From Pelistega europaea (lineage in GTDB: Bacteria; Pseudomonadota; Gammaproteobacteria; Burkholderiales; Burkholderiaceae_B), in the NCBI RefSeq assembly GCF_013133775.1, contig NZ_JABGBO010000001.1, forward strand, positions 282,524-346,523: a stretch of DNA of 64,000 bases. Direction: 5' to 3'. A program made the position numbers and the translations under genes. How positions within the stretch are numbered: position 1 is the first letter of the stretch; each line of letters begins with the position of its first letter. The notes below the pieces were generated by a model. That model did no database searches. It was not told the DNA's origin and saw only the letters and a list, made by a program, of their open reading frames with translations. Shown piece by piece: positions 1 through 10,217 of the stretch.

Positions 1-18
1 GTTTTAGGAGGATGAATA

Positions 19-1104
19 ATGGCAGATTTATTTGACAACCCTATGGGGTTATGCGGTTTTGAGTTTGTTGAGTTTGCTTCACCTGAAGCCAATGTATTAG
101 AGCCACTATTTGAGAAAATGGGGTTTACTTTGGTAGCTAACCATCGCTCTAAGGATGTCTCTTTATATCGCCAAGGAGACATCAATTTTATTGTAAATCG
201 TGAGCCCCGTAGTGAAGCAATGTATTTTGCCAAGGAACATGGTCCTTCAGCATGTGGTATGGCTTTCCGTGTGCGTAATGCCCATGATGCTTACGCAAAA
301 GCTTTGGAGCTGGGTGCTCAAGCTATTGATATTCCTACTGGTCCGATGGAGCTACGTCTTCCAGCTATTAAAGGTATTGGTGGGGCTCCACTGTATCTGA
401 TTGACCGTTTTGAAGACGGTAAGTCAATTTATGATATTGACTTTGAGTTTTTGCCAGGAGTAGACCCGCATCCTGTTGGGCATGGTCTTAAGCTGATTGA
501 CCACTTGACCCATAATGTTTACCGTGGTCGTATGGATTTCTGGGCAGGTTTTTATGAGCGTTTGTTTAATTTCAAAGAAATTCGTTATTTTGATATTAAA
601 GGGGAGTATACTGGGTTGGCGAGTCGTGCGATGACTGCTCCTGATGGTTTAATTCGTATTCCGCTCAATGAAGAGTCTAAACAAGGTGGTGGTCAAATCG
701 AAGAGTTCCTCATGCAGTTTGGTGGCGAGGGAATTCAGCATATTGCACTATTAAGTGATAATCTGCTTGATACTATTGATAAACTACGTGCATCCGGCAT
801 TCCATTAATGACAGCACCTAATGATGCTTATTATGAAATGCTAGACGAACGTTTGCCAGGACATGGAGAACCTGTTAAAGAGTTACAAGCACGCGGTCTG
901 TTGTTAGATGGGACTACTGAGGGAGGGCAACCGCGCTTGTTGCTACAAATCTTCTCAGAAACTTTATTAGGCCCAGTATTCTTTGAGTTTATCCAACGCA
1001 AAGGGGATTATCGTGAAGGCTTTGGAGAAGGTAATTTCAAAGCGTTATTTGAGTCTTTGGAACGTGATCAGATTAGGCGTGGTGTGTTAGAAACAGCTCA
1101 GTAA
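19..1104 (+). CDS. hppD: 4-hydroxyphenylpyruvate dioxygenase
   Basis: Cytosolic Fe(II) enzyme that converts 4-hydroxyphenylpyruvate to homogentisate in tyrosine degradation. The 361-residue product has the two-module vicinal-oxygen-chelate fold of the family and normal length. Expected iron ligands are present: His162 in IDHLTHN, His241 in GIQHIAL and Glu323 in [10 protein letters not shown]. An AGGAGG ribosome-binding site lies just before the ATG. It converges with an aromatic aminotransferase that can make its substrate from tyrosine. Homogentisate dioxygenase is not visible; it may lie left of the window. Confidence 0.96.
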   Translation: MADLFDNPMGLCGFEFVEFASPEANVLEPLFEKMGFTLVANHRSKDVSLYRQGDINFIVNREPRSEAMYFAKEHGPSACGMAFRVRNAHDAYAKALELGAQAIDIPTGPMELRLPAIKGIGGAPLYLIDRFEDGKSIYDIDFEFLPGVDPHPVGHGLKLIDHLTHNVYRGRMDFWAGFYERLFNFKEIRYFDIKGEYTGLASRAMTAPDGLIRIPLNEESKQGGGQIEEFLMQFGGEGIQHIALLSDNLLDTIDKLRASGIPLMTAPNDAYYEMLDERLPGHGEPVKELQARGLLLDGTTEGGQPRLLLQIFSETLLGPVFFEFIQRKGDYREGFGEGNFKALFESLERDQIRRGVLETAQ

Positions 1105-1124
1105 TCATTAAGCAGATTAAGAGT

Positions 1125-1202
1125 AAGCATCCCAGTGATACTGTGTCAATAAGGTGGGATGCTTGCAGTGAAAAAGAGGATGGGTAATTCCATCCTCTTT
1201 TT
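1125..1202. terminator. Tandem hairpins between convergent hppD and tyrB
   Basis: Two hairpins lie in the convergent gap. The first pairs AAGCATCCCA (1125-1134) with TGGGATGCTT (1155-1164). The second pairs 1171-1183 with 1190-1202 over a 6-nt loop, is GC-rich in its core, and has A and T runs on its flanks, so it can end transcription from both directions. A smaller stem at 1243-1261 (AGGGGAT/ATCCCCT) sits nearer the aminotransferase stop. Confidence 0.75.
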
Positions 1203-1275
1203 CATGAGTAGTAGTGAGCATAAGTATCACTTGCCATGAGAGAGGGGATTACTCATCCCCTATCCTGATTGATAA

Positions 1276-2469
1276 TTATGCTAATACTTGGGCAAAAGCC
1301 TCTGCCACTTGATCAATGTTAGATTCATTTAGTCCTGCAACACACATACGTCCAGACCCCACAAGATAAACAGCGAATTCATCCTGCAAACGTTGCACCT
1401 GTTCAGGGTTAAGCCCTGTATAGCTAAACATACCGCGTTGTTTAATAAAGTAATCAAAATTACGATGAGGCACTTTGGCTGTTAGCGCTTCGTAGAGTCG
1501 CTGACGCATCGCTTTGATACGATCCCGCATTTGGGCCACTTCGTCTGTCCATTGTGCAAACAAGGTGGTGTCATTCATCACATTTGCCACGATATAACCG
1601 CCATGAGCAGGAGGACTAGAGTAAACACGACGTACACCAGCTTTAAGTTGACCAAGCACTAATTTTGCCTCTTCAGCATTAGGGCATACAACACTAAGAC
1701 CTCCTACACGTTCGCCATAAAGCGAGAGATTTTTAGAGAAGGAGTTACTGACAAAGAATGATAACCCCATCTCTACTGCTTTACGAATAGCGTAAGTGTC
1801 TTTGTCCAAGTCATCTCCAAAGCCTTGGTATGCAATATCCATAAATGGAATAAGTTGACGTGTTTGCATAATATCAAGCAGTACATCCCATTGGGCAGGC
1901 ATTAAATCAACCCCTGTTGGATTGTGGCAGCAAGGATGTAGGATAAGCACACTGTTTTTCGGTAAGGTTTTCACAAATGCGAGCATTTCATCGAATTTCA
2001 CATCAATTTTGCTGGCATCATAATAAGGGTAGGTACCCACTTTGAAACCAGAGCCTTCAAAAATACTCTTGTGATTATCCCAAGTGGGATCACTGACATA
2101 GACTTGTGCATCAGGGAACCATTTTTTTAGAAAGTCTGCCCCGATTTTAAGAGCACCAGATCCACCAAGTGTTTGAATAGTTGCAATACGTTGTTCAGCA
2201 AGAGCAGGATTATCTTTGCCAAAAAGTAGGTTTTGCACTGCCTGACGGTATTCCGCTAGACCCTCCATCGGTAGATAACCACGAGGACGAGCTTCCTTGG
2301 CACGTTCAACCTCTGCGTTACGTACACTACCTAGGACAGGCAATTTGCCATTTTCATCGAAATAAATACCAATAGAAAGATTGACTTTGTTTGGTCTAGG
2401 ATCTGCGATAAATTTTTCGACCAGACTGAGGATGGGATCTCCCGGGTAGTAGTCAATATGTTGGAACAT
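1276..2469 (-). CDS. tyrB: Aromatic-amino-acid / aspartate aminotransferase (class I)
   Basis: PLP-dependent class I aminotransferase of 397 residues, the usual length for TyrB/AspC. Visible signatures are the PLP-lysine region [17 protein letters not shown], the [11 protein letters not shown] segment and a C-terminal SGRMCVAGL motif. It should interconvert aromatic amino acids or aspartate with their 2-oxo acids. TyrB and AspC are hard to separate by eye; convergence with hppD favours an aromatic role by inference. TTAGGAG precedes the ATG with good spacing. Confidence 0.9.
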   Translation of the reverse strand: MFQHIDYYPGDPILSLVEKFIADPRPNKVNLSIGIYFDENGKLPVLGSVRNAEVERAKEARPRGYLPMEGLAEYRQAVQNLLFGKDNPALAEQRIATIQTLGGSGALKIGADFLKKWFPDAQVYVSDPTWDNHKSIFEGSGFKVGTYPYYDASKIDVKFDEMLAFVKTLPKNSVLILHPCCHNPTGVDLMPAQWDVLLDIMQTRQLIPFMDIAYQGFGDDLDKDTYAIRKAVEMGLSFFVSNSFSKNLSLYGERVGGLSVVCPNAEEAKLVLGQLKAGVRRVYSSPPAHGGYIVANVMNDTTLFAQWTDEVAQMRDRIKAMRQRLYEALTAKVPHRNFDYFIKQRGMFSYTGLNPEQVQRLQDEFAVYLVGSGRMCVAGLNESNIDQVAEAFAQVLA

Positions 2470-2532
2470 AAATAATCTCCTAAGTTAGCAGTTCTGTGTT
2501 GATGCGGCAAAAACACAGAGCGGTTAGTGTAA

Positions 2533-3573
2533 TTATACGTGTTCTTGCTTGGCTTCGCGAGTGAGGAGTTGTTGCACGGCATTGCGAGGAGATAAATCAT
2601 CAAAAAGCACACGGCATACTACCTCTGTGATAGGCATATCAATGGACAAAGAATGTGCTCTTTTTAGAATATCTTGGGCACTACGAACTCCCTCGGCAGT
2701 AATACCAGAGTTTAGAATATCGCTTAAAGAGACTCCTTTGGCAATGGCTAATCCCACTTGACGGTTGCGTGATAAATCACCAGTAGAAGTAAGCACTAAA
2801 TCTCCCAATCCAGTGAGGCCAGCAAACGTCCTTGCTTGTCCTTGCATGGCAACTCCAAGACGAGTCATCTCTGCCAATCCACGGGTTATCAAAGCAGCTC
2901 GTGCATTATTGCCCAACGCAAGACCATCTGCAATACCGCAGGCAATAGCAATGACGTTTTTTAGGGCTCCACCAACTTCAACACCGTTGACATCATCACT
3001 TTGGTAGATGCGGCAGAAATTATTGTGTAGTACTTCTGTCGTGCGTTGCAATACCACTGTGCTATCACTAGCGACAGTAAGAGCAACAGGCAAACCTTGA
3101 ACAACCTCTCGGGCGAAAGAAGGTCCAGATAACACACCAATATGAGGAAAGCCACTGGACTCACGTACAATCTCGTGTGGCAGTTGTCCAGTCGATTGCT
3201 CAAAGCCCTTGCATGTCCAAACTATAGGAATATTGGATAAGTGTTCTTTGTCTAGCATAGAGAACCAGAAAGAGACAGTCTCGCGCATAGCTTTGACAGG
3301 AACACCAAGAATAATGAGGGCCTGGGAAGGGGATGACTTGAGATGGGTGATAGCTTCTGAGAAAGAAGCGGTCGCATGCAGCGCTTTAGGCAAAGCACAG
3401 TCGTGAAGGTAGCGAGGGTTATGGTGTTGGAGACAAATAGCCTGCGCCTGTTCAGCATGTCGGCACCACAATAATGTATGGCTATTCTGTGTCGCTGTTG
3501 CAGCTAGGGCCGTGCCCCAGCTGCCCGCACCAATAACGAGAGTTCGTAGATTAGGTGCGGCGGTCTTCATCAT
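2533..3573 (-). CDS. gpsA: Glycerol-3-phosphate dehydrogenase [NAD(P)+]
   Basis: Reduces dihydroxyacetone phosphate to sn-glycerol 3-phosphate for phospholipid synthesis. The Rossmann motif GAGSWG is at residues 15-20 and the catalytic-lysine segment VGGALKNV is near residue 205, as in the GpsA family; length 346 is normal. The start is ATGATG and its first base overlaps the secB stop (TAATG), so the pair is translationally coupled. It is the last gene of the rhodanese-grxC-secB-gpsA operon, an order common in betaproteobacteria. Confidence 0.96.
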   Translation of the reverse strand: MMKTAAPNLRTLVIGAGSWGTALAATATQNSHTLLWCRHAEQAQAICLQHHNPRYLHDCALPKALHATASFSEAITHLKSSPSQALIILGVPVKAMRETVSFWFSMLDKEHLSNIPIVWTCKGFEQSTGQLPHEIVRESSGFPHIGVLSGPSFAREVVQGLPVALTVASDSTVVLQRTTEVLHNNFCRIYQSDDVNGVEVGGALKNVIAIACGIADGLALGNNARAALITRGLAEMTRLGVAMQGQARTFAGLTGLGDLVLTSTGDLSRNRQVGLAIAKGVSLSDILNSGITAEGVRSAQDILKRAHSLSIDMPITEVVCRVLFDDLSPRNAVQQLLTREAKQEHV

Positions 3574-4076
3574 TATTGCTTAGTTTCTGAAGCCGCTGCC
3601 GCTAAATTTTGCTCATAAAGCGTTTGGAAGTTTACTTCAGCCAAATGTAATGGAGGCAATGAAGCACGAGTAATCAAATCAGCTACATTGGCGCGTAAGT
3701 ACGGGAAAAGCATAGATGGGCAAACAATACCGAGTAAAGGGTCAATTTGTGCATCTTCAAAATTAGCGATTTCAAAAATGCCAGCTTGAGTAGCTTCAAC
3801 CAAATAAACGACTTGGTCCTCGACTTTAGTGGTTACTGTTACACGTACGGTAGACTCAAACACGGTATCAGCTAGACGTTGTCCACCAACATTTAGGGCG
3901 ATTTCTACAGCAGGGCCTTGTGGCTCTAGGAAAATGTGGGGTGCATTAGGCATCTCTAATGAAACATCTTTAAGATATACACGTTGTAGAGCGAAAGACT
4001 GTTCTGCTGCGTTCTCAGTAACTTCAGTAGTTTCAACGGTTGCTTCGGTTTCTGGGGCTTGGTTTTCTTCAGCCAT
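3573..4076 (-). CDS. secB: Protein-export chaperone SecB
   Basis: Cytosolic tetrameric chaperone that keeps precursors unfolded and hands them to SecA. The 167-residue product has a Glu/Thr-rich N-terminal extension of about 25 residues, then the SecB core starting [19 protein letters not shown] and the [22 protein letters not shown] segment typical of the family. The stop overlaps the gpsA start. Placement between grxC and gpsA matches other proteobacteria. Confidence 0.97.
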   Translation of the reverse strand: MAEENQAPETEATVETTEVTENAAEQSFALQRVYLKDVSLEMPNAPHIFLEPQGPAVEIALNVGGQRLADTVFESTVRVTVTTKVEDQVVYLVEATQAGIFEIANFEDAQIDPLLGIVCPSMLFPYLRANVADLITRASLPPLHLAEVNFQTLYEQNLAAAASETKQ

Positions 4077-4104
4077 GTTATTTCCTTAGGTAAAAATAAT
4101 GAAA

Positions 4105-4362
4105 CTATGCCGCGAGCATAGGAACTAATTTGCCTTCCGCATCCAAAGCATGAAGGTCATCACAACCACCAACATGATGGTCGTTAATAAAGATTTGAGG
4201 CACTGTCGTACGACCAGATCGTTGAATCATCTCATCACGAGCACCAGCAACCGCTTCAATATTGATTTTGTTAATATCTGTCACGCCTCTGGCAATAAGT
4301 AATTGCTCTGCTTTTTTGCAGTAAGGGCAGGTGGTTTTGTAGTACATAGTAACTTTACTCAT
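4105..4362 (-). CDS. grxC: Glutaredoxin 3
   Basis: Small dithiol glutaredoxin of 85 residues with the CPYC active site (Cys12, Cys15) and the TVPQIFIND and GGCDDLHAL glutathione-binding segments. It reduces disulfides and mixed disulfides using glutathione. The start was placed at the ATG preceded by AAGGAG; the frame is open further upstream, but that part overlaps the rhodanese gene and has no glutaredoxin homology. Second gene of the operon. Confidence 0.95.
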   Translation of the reverse strand: MSKVTMYYKTTCPYCKKAEQLLIARGVTDINKINIEAVAGARDEMIQRSGRTTVPQIFINDHHVGGCDDLHALDAEGKLVPMLAA

Positions 4363-4375
4363 ATTTGACTCCTTA

Positions 4376-4795
4376 TTATTTTTTCGATGAGGGACTCTTA
4401 ACAGGGTATCCCTCGCTTGTCCATTCGTTAATACCGCCTTTAATCCAATAGACCTGTTCAACTTTGTTTTTAATCAACTGTTGAGCGACCTTAGCAGCGG
4501 TACGACCACTATCACAAACAAGAATGAGAGGCTTTTTAGGAAGTGCACCTATCTTCTCTAGGATAGTTTCTTGGGGAAAATGTTTAGATTGGGGCACAGA
4601 CGCTTTTTTAAAGGCCTCTTCTGATCGAATATCAATAAATTGTGCATGCTCAGTATTGCTAAGTTGTACGGCCTCTTTGGCACTGATTGCCCCTTTGCCA
4701 GAGCCACCTTTTTTGGCCCCCCAGAGTAACATAGCACCAGAGACAGCAGCAAATAAGGCAAAGTAAATCGTGTTTTGATAGTATAAAAATTCCAC
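4376..4795 (-). CDS. Membrane-anchored rhodanese-domain protein (YibN-like)
   Basis: A 139-residue protein with an N-terminal transmembrane segment (about residues 8-26) and one rhodanese domain (about 36-134). The catalytic loop CDSGRTA has Cys94 as the presumed persulfide carrier, and FIDIRSEEAF is the usual rhodanese entry motif. Single-domain rhodaneses in this place are called YibN in enterobacteria. Its sulfur substrate is unknown. It heads the grxC-secB-gpsA operon and is divergent from gpmA. Confidence 0.85.
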   Translation of the reverse strand: MEFLYYQNTIYFALFAAVSGAMLLWGAKKGGSGKGAISAKEAVQLSNTEHAQFIDIRSEEAFKKASVPQSKHFPQETILEKIGALPKKPLILVCDSGRTAAKVAQQLIKNKVEQVYWIKGGINEWTSEGYPVKSPSSKK

Positions 4796-4916
4796 AATAA
4801 GTCCTATTTAAGAGTGTTTTTTAAACTTAATTTAGTGATTATAAATTAGCCAAAGACTTATAGAGGATAGTTAGCTAAAATATAGGAAAAATTGTTTTTA
4901 TTTTGTGGGTATTGAT

Positions 4917-5663
4917 ATGTATAAACTCGTACTTATGCGTCATGGCGAGAGCCAATGGAATCTAGAAAACCGTTTTACTGGCTGGGCAGATGTTGATATT
5001 ACCGAAACAGGGCGCCAGCAAGCGTGGGCTGCAGGTAAGTTACTTCAAAAAGAAGGCTACAAGTTTGATGTGGCTTATGTTTCTGTGTTGAAGCGTGCGA
5101 TTCGTACCTTATGGACGGCACTGGACGCGATGGACATGATGTACCTACCAGTGAATAAGAGTTGGCGTCTTAATGAGCGACATTACGGTGCTTTGCAGGG
5201 TTTAAATAAAGCAGAAACTGCTGCAAAATACGGTGAAGAACAAGTGCTTATTTGGCGTCGTGCCTATTCAGTAGCACCTAATCCATTATCTTTGGATGAT
5301 GAGCGTCATCCCCGTTTTGACCCTCGGTACTCAGATCTCAAGCCAGAGGAGTTGCCTGCGACAGAGTGTCTCAAGGATACCGTTGCGCGTGTAATCCCTA
5401 TCTGGGAAAATGCTATTGCTCCTGATATTAAGGCTGGTAAGCGGGTATTAATCACTGCTCATGGTAATAGTTTGCGTGCATTGATTAAGTACCTTGAAAA
5501 CATGAGTGAAGATGAAGTTCTTAAGTTGAACATTCCTACTGGCCAACCGTTGGTATATGAGTTGGATGACAATCTTAAACCAATTCGCCACTACTATTTA
5601 GGTAACCAAGAAGAGATTGAGGCTGCATTAGCAGCGGTCGCAGCACAAGGTAAAGCAAAGTAA
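4917..5663 (+). CDS. gpmA: 2,3-bisphosphoglycerate-dependent phosphoglycerate mutase
   Basis: Glycolytic enzyme interconverting 3- and 2-phosphoglycerate through a phosphohistidine. The signature [10 protein letters not shown] carries the phospho-accepting His9, and [16 protein letters not shown] carries the second active-site histidine. The ATG start gives 248 residues aligned with the family; a GTG four codons upstream (4905) is possible, and neither has a strong Shine-Dalgarno. First gene of gpmA-envC-ctpA-moeB. Confidence 0.95.
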   Translation: MYKLVLMRHGESQWNLENRFTGWADVDITETGRQQAWAAGKLLQKEGYKFDVAYVSVLKRAIRTLWTALDAMDMMYLPVNKSWRLNERHYGALQGLNKAETAAKYGEEQVLIWRRAYSVAPNPLSLDDERHPRFDPRYSDLKPEELPATECLKDTVARVIPIWENAIAPDIKAGKRVLITAHGNSLRALIKYLENMSEDEVLKLNIPTGQPLVYELDDNLKPIRHYYLGNQEEIEAALAAVAAQGKAK

Positions 5664-7265
5664 GTGAAAACCTGTATTTTTCTCTTATCCATGATGATGA
5701 CTGCCACAGTGAGTGCGCAGTCATTGTCCACATTGAATGCGCAACAAACACAGGTTGCTAAGCAGAGGGCTGCTTTGCAATCACAAATTGATCAGTTAAG
5801 TGCACAAATTGCCAAACAAGAGTCCAATCGTAAAGATGTATTGGATGATTTAAGACAATCTGAAAAAGCAATTTCTGATACCAGCCGCAAGCTGGATCGT
5901 TTGCTGGATAGCGAACAAAAGGCCAAGGATGACTTATTGTTGGTGCAACAAGAAGAAGAGACTCAAAAGCAAATTCTAGCCGCTCAGATAGATGAATTTT
6001 CCGAGCAGCTGTTTACTCAATATGTCAGCGGTATGTCGCCATGGAAAGCGATGTTATCTGGTAAAGATGTGCAGAAAATTAGCCGAGATTTAAGCTACCT
6101 TGGCTATATTTCTCAAGCTAGAGCCAAGACCGTGAAGTCACTAAACAAAGAGATTGATCGACTCAATGAGGTCAAAAAGAAAACTCAACAACGAAAAGAG
6201 CGTCTAGCTAAGCTCACGAAGGAGGCTCAACAGGCTAAGTCTGACCTAGAAAAAGAACAAAAAGACTATCAAGTTAAATTGGGTAAAATTGAGTCTGATT
6301 TGAAAAAACGCCGTCAGCAGGCAGGTCAATTAAAAGCAGATGAGGAAAGACTTAACAGTGTTATTGCAGGAATTGAAAATAATATTCGGGCTCAACGAGA
6401 GGCACTAAGGCAAGCAGAGCTACTACGCCAAAAACAAGCTGAAGAACGTCGTAAAGCATTAGCTTTAGAGCGACAACGTAAGGCTGAACAGGCTCAGGCT
6501 CAAGCACGAGCAGCACAAGAGCAACTGGCCCGAGCAAAGGAATTACGTGAACAAGCACGACAAGCTCAAATGCAAGCTATTGCTCAACAACGTGCAGCAA
6601 TGATTGATGTGCAGAAAGCACAAGAAGTGGTGAATATTGGCGGTTTGACAGCAGAGCAAGAAGAAGTCGCCAAAGCAAAGTTACAACAAGCCTTGGTGCA
6701 GCAAGCACAGACAGAAAAAGTGTTGAGTAGTGCTAAGGAGCAGGCTGAAAATGCAGAAATTGAGCGAGCCAAGGCACGGTTGGCCCAAGAAAAAGCTCGC
6801 GAAGCACAGCAATTATTGCAACAAGCCAAAGAAGATGAGCGTCGGGTACAACAAGAGGCTGATGCGGATATGAGTCGGGGATTAACAAAAGGGGCTCCAT
6901 GGCCTCTACGTGGGCGTCTCTTGGGGCGGTTTGGTCAGACGAGACCAGATACAGGTGATGTTTGGCGTGGTATTTTGATTAATGCAACAGAAGGAGCTCC
7001 GGTTAAAGCGGTGGCTTCAGGCCATGTGGTTTTTGCCGATTGGATGAGAGGTTTTGGGAACTTAATCATCATAGACCACGGTAATAATTATTTGAGTGTT
7101 TATGGTTATAACCAGAGTGTGACTCGTCGGGTAGGGGATAGTGTAAGAACGGGGGCAGTGATTGCACGTGCAGGATCTACTGGCGGACAGGTAGAACCAG
7201 CACTTTATTTTGAAATTAGACAAGGCTCCAGCCCAGTTAACCCTTTGCAATGGCTGGCTCAATAA
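5664..7265 (+). CDS. envC: Murein hydrolase activator EnvC
   Basis: Periplasmic activator of the cell-division amidases AmiA/AmiB. The 533-residue product has a signal peptide ending near VSAQ, a very long Gln/Lys/Glu/Ala coiled coil (about residues 25-400), and a C-terminal LytM/M23 domain (about 412-530). The zinc ligands of active M23 peptidases are missing: HRGxD reads WRGILI and HLHFE reads ALYFE. This is the catalytically dead form expected of EnvC. The start is GTG directly after the gpmA stop, with a weak ribosome-binding site. Confidence 0.93.
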   Translation: MKTCIFLLSMMMTATVSAQSLSTLNAQQTQVAKQRAALQSQIDQLSAQIAKQESNRKDVLDDLRQSEKAISDTSRKLDRLLDSEQKAKDDLLLVQQEEETQKQILAAQIDEFSEQLFTQYVSGMSPWKAMLSGKDVQKISRDLSYLGYISQARAKTVKSLNKEIDRLNEVKKKTQQRKERLAKLTKEAQQAKSDLEKEQKDYQVKLGKIESDLKKRRQQAGQLKADEERLNSVIAGIENNIRAQREALRQAELLRQKQAEERRKALALERQRKAEQAQAQARAAQEQLARAKELREQARQAQMQAIAQQRAAMIDVQKAQEVVNIGGLTAEQEEVAKAKLQQALVQQAQTEKVLSSAKEQAENAEIERAKARLAQEKAREAQQLLQQAKEDERRVQQEADADMSRGLTKGAPWPLRGRLLGRFGQTRPDTGDVWRGILINATEGAPVKAVASGHVVFADWMRGFGNLIIIDHGNNYLSVYGYNQSVTRRVGDSVRTGAVIARAGSTGGQVEPALYFEIRQGSSPVNPLQWLAQ

Positions 7266-7278
7266 ATAGGAATCAGAG

Positions 7279-8982
7279 ATGTTGAAAGTATGGCGTACCC
7301 TACTATTTATCACAGGTTTATCGGTTGGTCTGACATATGCCCAAGACGATTCACCAAGTGGCACACAGATTCCAGAGAGTGTGCAGTCCATGCATGCCGA
7401 ATCTGTTGAAGAGACGTTTTCTTACGAACAGTTGCGTCGGTTTGCTCGAGCCTTTGCTTTAGTCAAGAACCAGTATGTTGAGCCAATCAGCGATGAAAAA
7501 CTCGTGGATGCTGCGATTGCTGGCATGATGAATGAGCTTGATCCGCACTCCTCTTATCTAAATAAAGATGACATGATTGATTTACAAGAAGAGACAGAGG
7601 GTGAGTTTGGTGGTTTAGGTATTGAAGTTGGTGAGGATAATGGCTTTGTCAAAATCATTTCTCCTATTGAGGGGACGCCAGCAGCCAAAGCCGGTGTATT
7701 GCCAGGAGATGTTATTGTCAAAATCAATGGCGAAGAAATGAAAGGCAAACAAATGAGCGAAGTGATTAAATTACTTCGAGGAGACCCTGGTACGACAATT
7801 ACTTTGACTTTGCGCCGTGCCAAAAGTCCAACACTAGTGGATTTAGAAATTAAAAGAGAACTTATTAAAGGGCGCAGTGTACGTAGCAAGATGATTGATG
7901 ATACTGCGTATTTCCGTATTTCGCAGTTCCAAACCAATACTGTCAATGATTTGGTGCATCAAATCAGAGCTATTAAAACCACTCCTAACAGCATTGTTTT
8001 AGACTTGCGTAACGATCCTGGAGGGCTGCTTAATGTTTCTGTTGGTGTGGTGCAAATCTTCTCGGATACAAAACGAACTATTGTGAGTACTAAAGCACGT
8101 AATCATGTTGTAGAAGAGTTTTCTCGCTATACGCCAGATAATATTTTACAAACCAGTGCGGTATTAAAAGACTTGCCCAACTGGTTGCACTCAGTCCCTA
8201 TGGTGGTATTGCTTAATGTGGGGTCAGCATCAGCTTCTGAAATCGTGGCAGGTGCTTTGCAAGATTTTAAGCGAGCAACGATTATGGGGAATCGCAGCTT
8301 TGGTAAAGGTTCTGTGCAAGTGGTGCTAGCTATTGATGAGGATACTGGCATTAAGCTGACTACAGCCCGTTACTACACTCCTAATGGACGCTCTATTCAA
8401 GCTAAAGGCATCAAGCCAGATATCGTGGTATCTGACACTGCCAAAGGTGATTTATTTCGTACGCCTCGAGAGGCAGATTTAGCAGATCATCTCAAAAACG
8501 AAAATGCAGAAGACGACACAGCGGTGGACAAGGATAATGCGGTCAAAGAAGATACTAAACAAGAGACAGAAGCAGGGGGTAGCAAAGATGAGACTATGTA
8601 TGAATTTGGCTCAGATCAAGATTTCCAATTACAACAGGCATTGAATTATCTACATGGCAAACCAGTTAATCAAGGAGTAGTTGCTGATGCCGTGAAGATA
8701 AATAAGTCAGCAGAGGGGGATAGTGGTAATAAAACCCTTGAAGAGTCTGAATCAAATACCAAGGAAGTAGCGGAGCCAGCTAAAAAAGCTCCTAATGATG
8801 CTACTCAAGATAGTCCTTCATCAACTGTTGGAGATGCCACTAAAACTGAGACGACCTCATCAAAAGGTACGACAACCAAGGATAATCATGCCGACAAAGA
8901 ATCTAGCAAGTCTTTAAATGGAGACAAAGAGCCTACTAAAGCCCTAGATAAAGCATTAGATAAAGTTTTAGAGAAAAAATGA
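7279..8982 (+). CDS. ctpA: C-terminal processing protease (S41 family)
   Basis: Periplasmic serine protease. It has a signal peptide (cleavage near TYAQ), a PDZ domain (about 108-190) and an S41 catalytic domain. The Ser-Lys dyad is visible as Ser318 in SASASEI and Lys343 in SFGKGSVQ, 25 residues apart as in CtpA enzymes. After about residue 395 the protein continues for some 170 residues of low-complexity Lys/Asp/Glu/Thr/Ser sequence. It follows envC, as in many betaproteobacteria, and overlaps the next gene by ATGA. It probably processes envelope or peptidoglycan-modifying proteins (inference). Confidence 0.94.
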   Translation: MLKVWRTLLFITGLSVGLTYAQDDSPSGTQIPESVQSMHAESVEETFSYEQLRRFARAFALVKNQYVEPISDEKLVDAAIAGMMNELDPHSSYLNKDDMIDLQEETEGEFGGLGIEVGEDNGFVKIISPIEGTPAAKAGVLPGDVIVKINGEEMKGKQMSEVIKLLRGDPGTTITLTLRRAKSPTLVDLEIKRELIKGRSVRSKMIDDTAYFRISQFQTNTVNDLVHQIRAIKTTPNSIVLDLRNDPGGLLNVSVGVVQIFSDTKRTIVSTKARNHVVEEFSRYTPDNILQTSAVLKDLPNWLHSVPMVVLLNVGSASASEIVAGALQDFKRATIMGNRSFGKGSVQVVLAIDEDTGIKLTTARYYTPNGRSIQAKGIKPDIVVSDTAKGDLFRTPREADLADHLKNENAEDDTAVDKDNAVKEDTKQETEAGGSKDETMYEFGSDQDFQLQQALNYLHGKPVNQGVVADAVKINKSAEGDSGNKTLEESESNTKEVAEPAKKAPNDATQDSPSSTVGDATKTETTSSKGTTTKDNHADKESSKSLNGDKEPTKALDKALDKVLEKK

Positions 8983-9728
8983 ACGACAATCAGATGCTTC
9001 GTTATGCTCGACATATTATGCTGGAGGATTTCGGCTTTGAAGGGCAAGAACAGTTAAACCAAAGCAGGGTATTTATTCTTGGTATGGGAGGGCTAGGTTC
9101 CCCTGCTGCTATGTACCTTGCCGCTGCTGGTGTAGGGCATCTTATCATTGCGGATGATGATACGGTAGAATTAAGTAATTTACAACGCCAGATTATCCAC
9201 CGCACCGAGGGGGTAGGGCAATTAAAAGTGGACTCTGCTGCACAAACATTACGAGCATTAAACCCTGACGTTCATGTGGAAACCATTGATTACCGGCTAT
9301 CACCAGAACAAGCCGCAGAGATTATTCAGCAAGTTGATGTTGTGCTAGATTGTAGTGATAACTATACGACTAGACAGGTTTTGAATCAGCTTTGTTTTTT
9401 ACATAAAAAACCATTAGTAACTGCTGCAGCGATACGTTGGCAGGGCATGATAAGTAGTTTTGATTTCCGTACGGATTACAGTCCTTGTTATGCCTGCATG
9501 TTTGACCCAGAGGATAATCTAGGTGTGGATAATTGTGCTACCTTGGGTGTGATTTCTCCATTGTTGGGGGTGATGGGAAGTATGCAGGCATTAGAAGCCA
9601 TGAAATTACTTCTTGGTTTAGCAGATACACTGGTGGGTAAGTTAGCGATTTTTGATGCAAAAACTAGCCAGTGGCGTTATGTGACACTGGCCAAGAGTCC
9701 TTATTGTAGAGTATGCCACACAGTATAA
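8979..9728 (+). CDS. moeB: MoeB/ThiF/HesA-family adenylyltransferase
   Basis: E1-like enzyme that adenylates the C-terminal glycine of a ThiS/MoaD-type sulfur carrier. The nucleotide-binding GMGGLG (36-40), RQIIH (70-74) and CATLGV (Cys186) are present, along with two zinc-binding pairs, CYAC (170/173) and CRVC (243/246). Length 249 fits MoeB or ThiF; no rhodanese domain follows. No sulfur-carrier gene is adjacent, so whether the partner is MoaD or ThiS cannot be decided. It overlaps ctpA by 4 nt. Confidence 0.88.
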   Translation: MNDNQMLRYARHIMLEDFGFEGQEQLNQSRVFILGMGGLGSPAAMYLAAAGVGHLIIADDDTVELSNLQRQIIHRTEGVGQLKVDSAAQTLRALNPDVHVETIDYRLSPEQAAEIIQQVDVVLDCSDNYTTRQVLNQLCFLHKKPLVTAAAIRWQGMISSFDFRTDYSPCYACMFDPEDNLGVDNCATLGVISPLLGVMGSMQALEAMKLLLGLADTLVGKLAIFDAKTSQWRYVTLAKSPYCRVCHTV

Positions 9729-9837
9729 AAGTGAGGGCTGTGCTTTGCTATAGGAGCCTAGCGGTTAAGCATATTTTGGCGTATCCCTTGTCCTATGTGA
9801 ATAGGTGGTTAACAGCTATTGATAGCATTAAAACTGA

Positions 9838-10212
9838 TTAGTGAAACAGTCTAAATGTCATTAATCCTAAATAAGTCATCAACAAACACCCTGCAACATG
9901 ACTAACAATTCCCACCATAAAAGAGGTGTATTGCTGCTGTTGTAGTAGAGTTACCATCTCTGCACTGAATGTAGAGAAAGTGGTAAGTGCCCCTAGAAAA
10001 CCCGTAATTAGTAATAAACGCCATTCTGGATTTGAGGCATGATGTGCAAAAAATGCCATCAAGAATCCAATCAAATAGCCTCCTAATAGATTGGCTACGA
10101 GCGTCCCTAGGGGTAAGTTGGGGAGTAGATGGTTAAGTTTCATGCTTAAAAACCACCGGCATAGGGCACCGCAAGAAGCCCCAATCATAATGGCGAGAAT
10201 AGAATTAAGCAT
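9838..10212 (-). CDS. crcB: Fluoride ion channel CrcB (Fluc)
   Basis: Small four-helix membrane protein (124 residues) that exports fluoride as an antiparallel dimer. The conserved [12 protein letters not shown] motif and the early GAxxGALCRW-like motif ([12 protein letters not shown]) mark the Fluc family. It starts 5 nt after the M61 peptidase stop, so the two are probably cotranscribed. No fluoride riboswitch was recognised. About 110 nt without a recognised gene separate it from the convergent moeB-like gene. Confidence 0.93.
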   Translation of the reverse strand: MLNSILAIMIGASCGALCRWFLSMKLNHLLPNLPLGTLVANLLGGYLIGFLMAFFAHHASNPEWRLLLITGFLGALTTFSTFSAEMVTLLQQQQYTSFMVGIVSHVAGCLLMTYLGLMTFRLFH

Positions 10213-10217
10213 GATAT

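Noticed and set aside
5664..7265. Active M23 peptidase instead of EnvC
   Set aside because: The zinc-binding His and Asp are replaced, and the long coiled coil plus position between gpmA and ctpA fit EnvC.
9729..9837. Possible small RNA or gene between moeB-like and crcB
   Set aside because: Only weak short stems; no promoter-terminator pair and no frame with a start signal.
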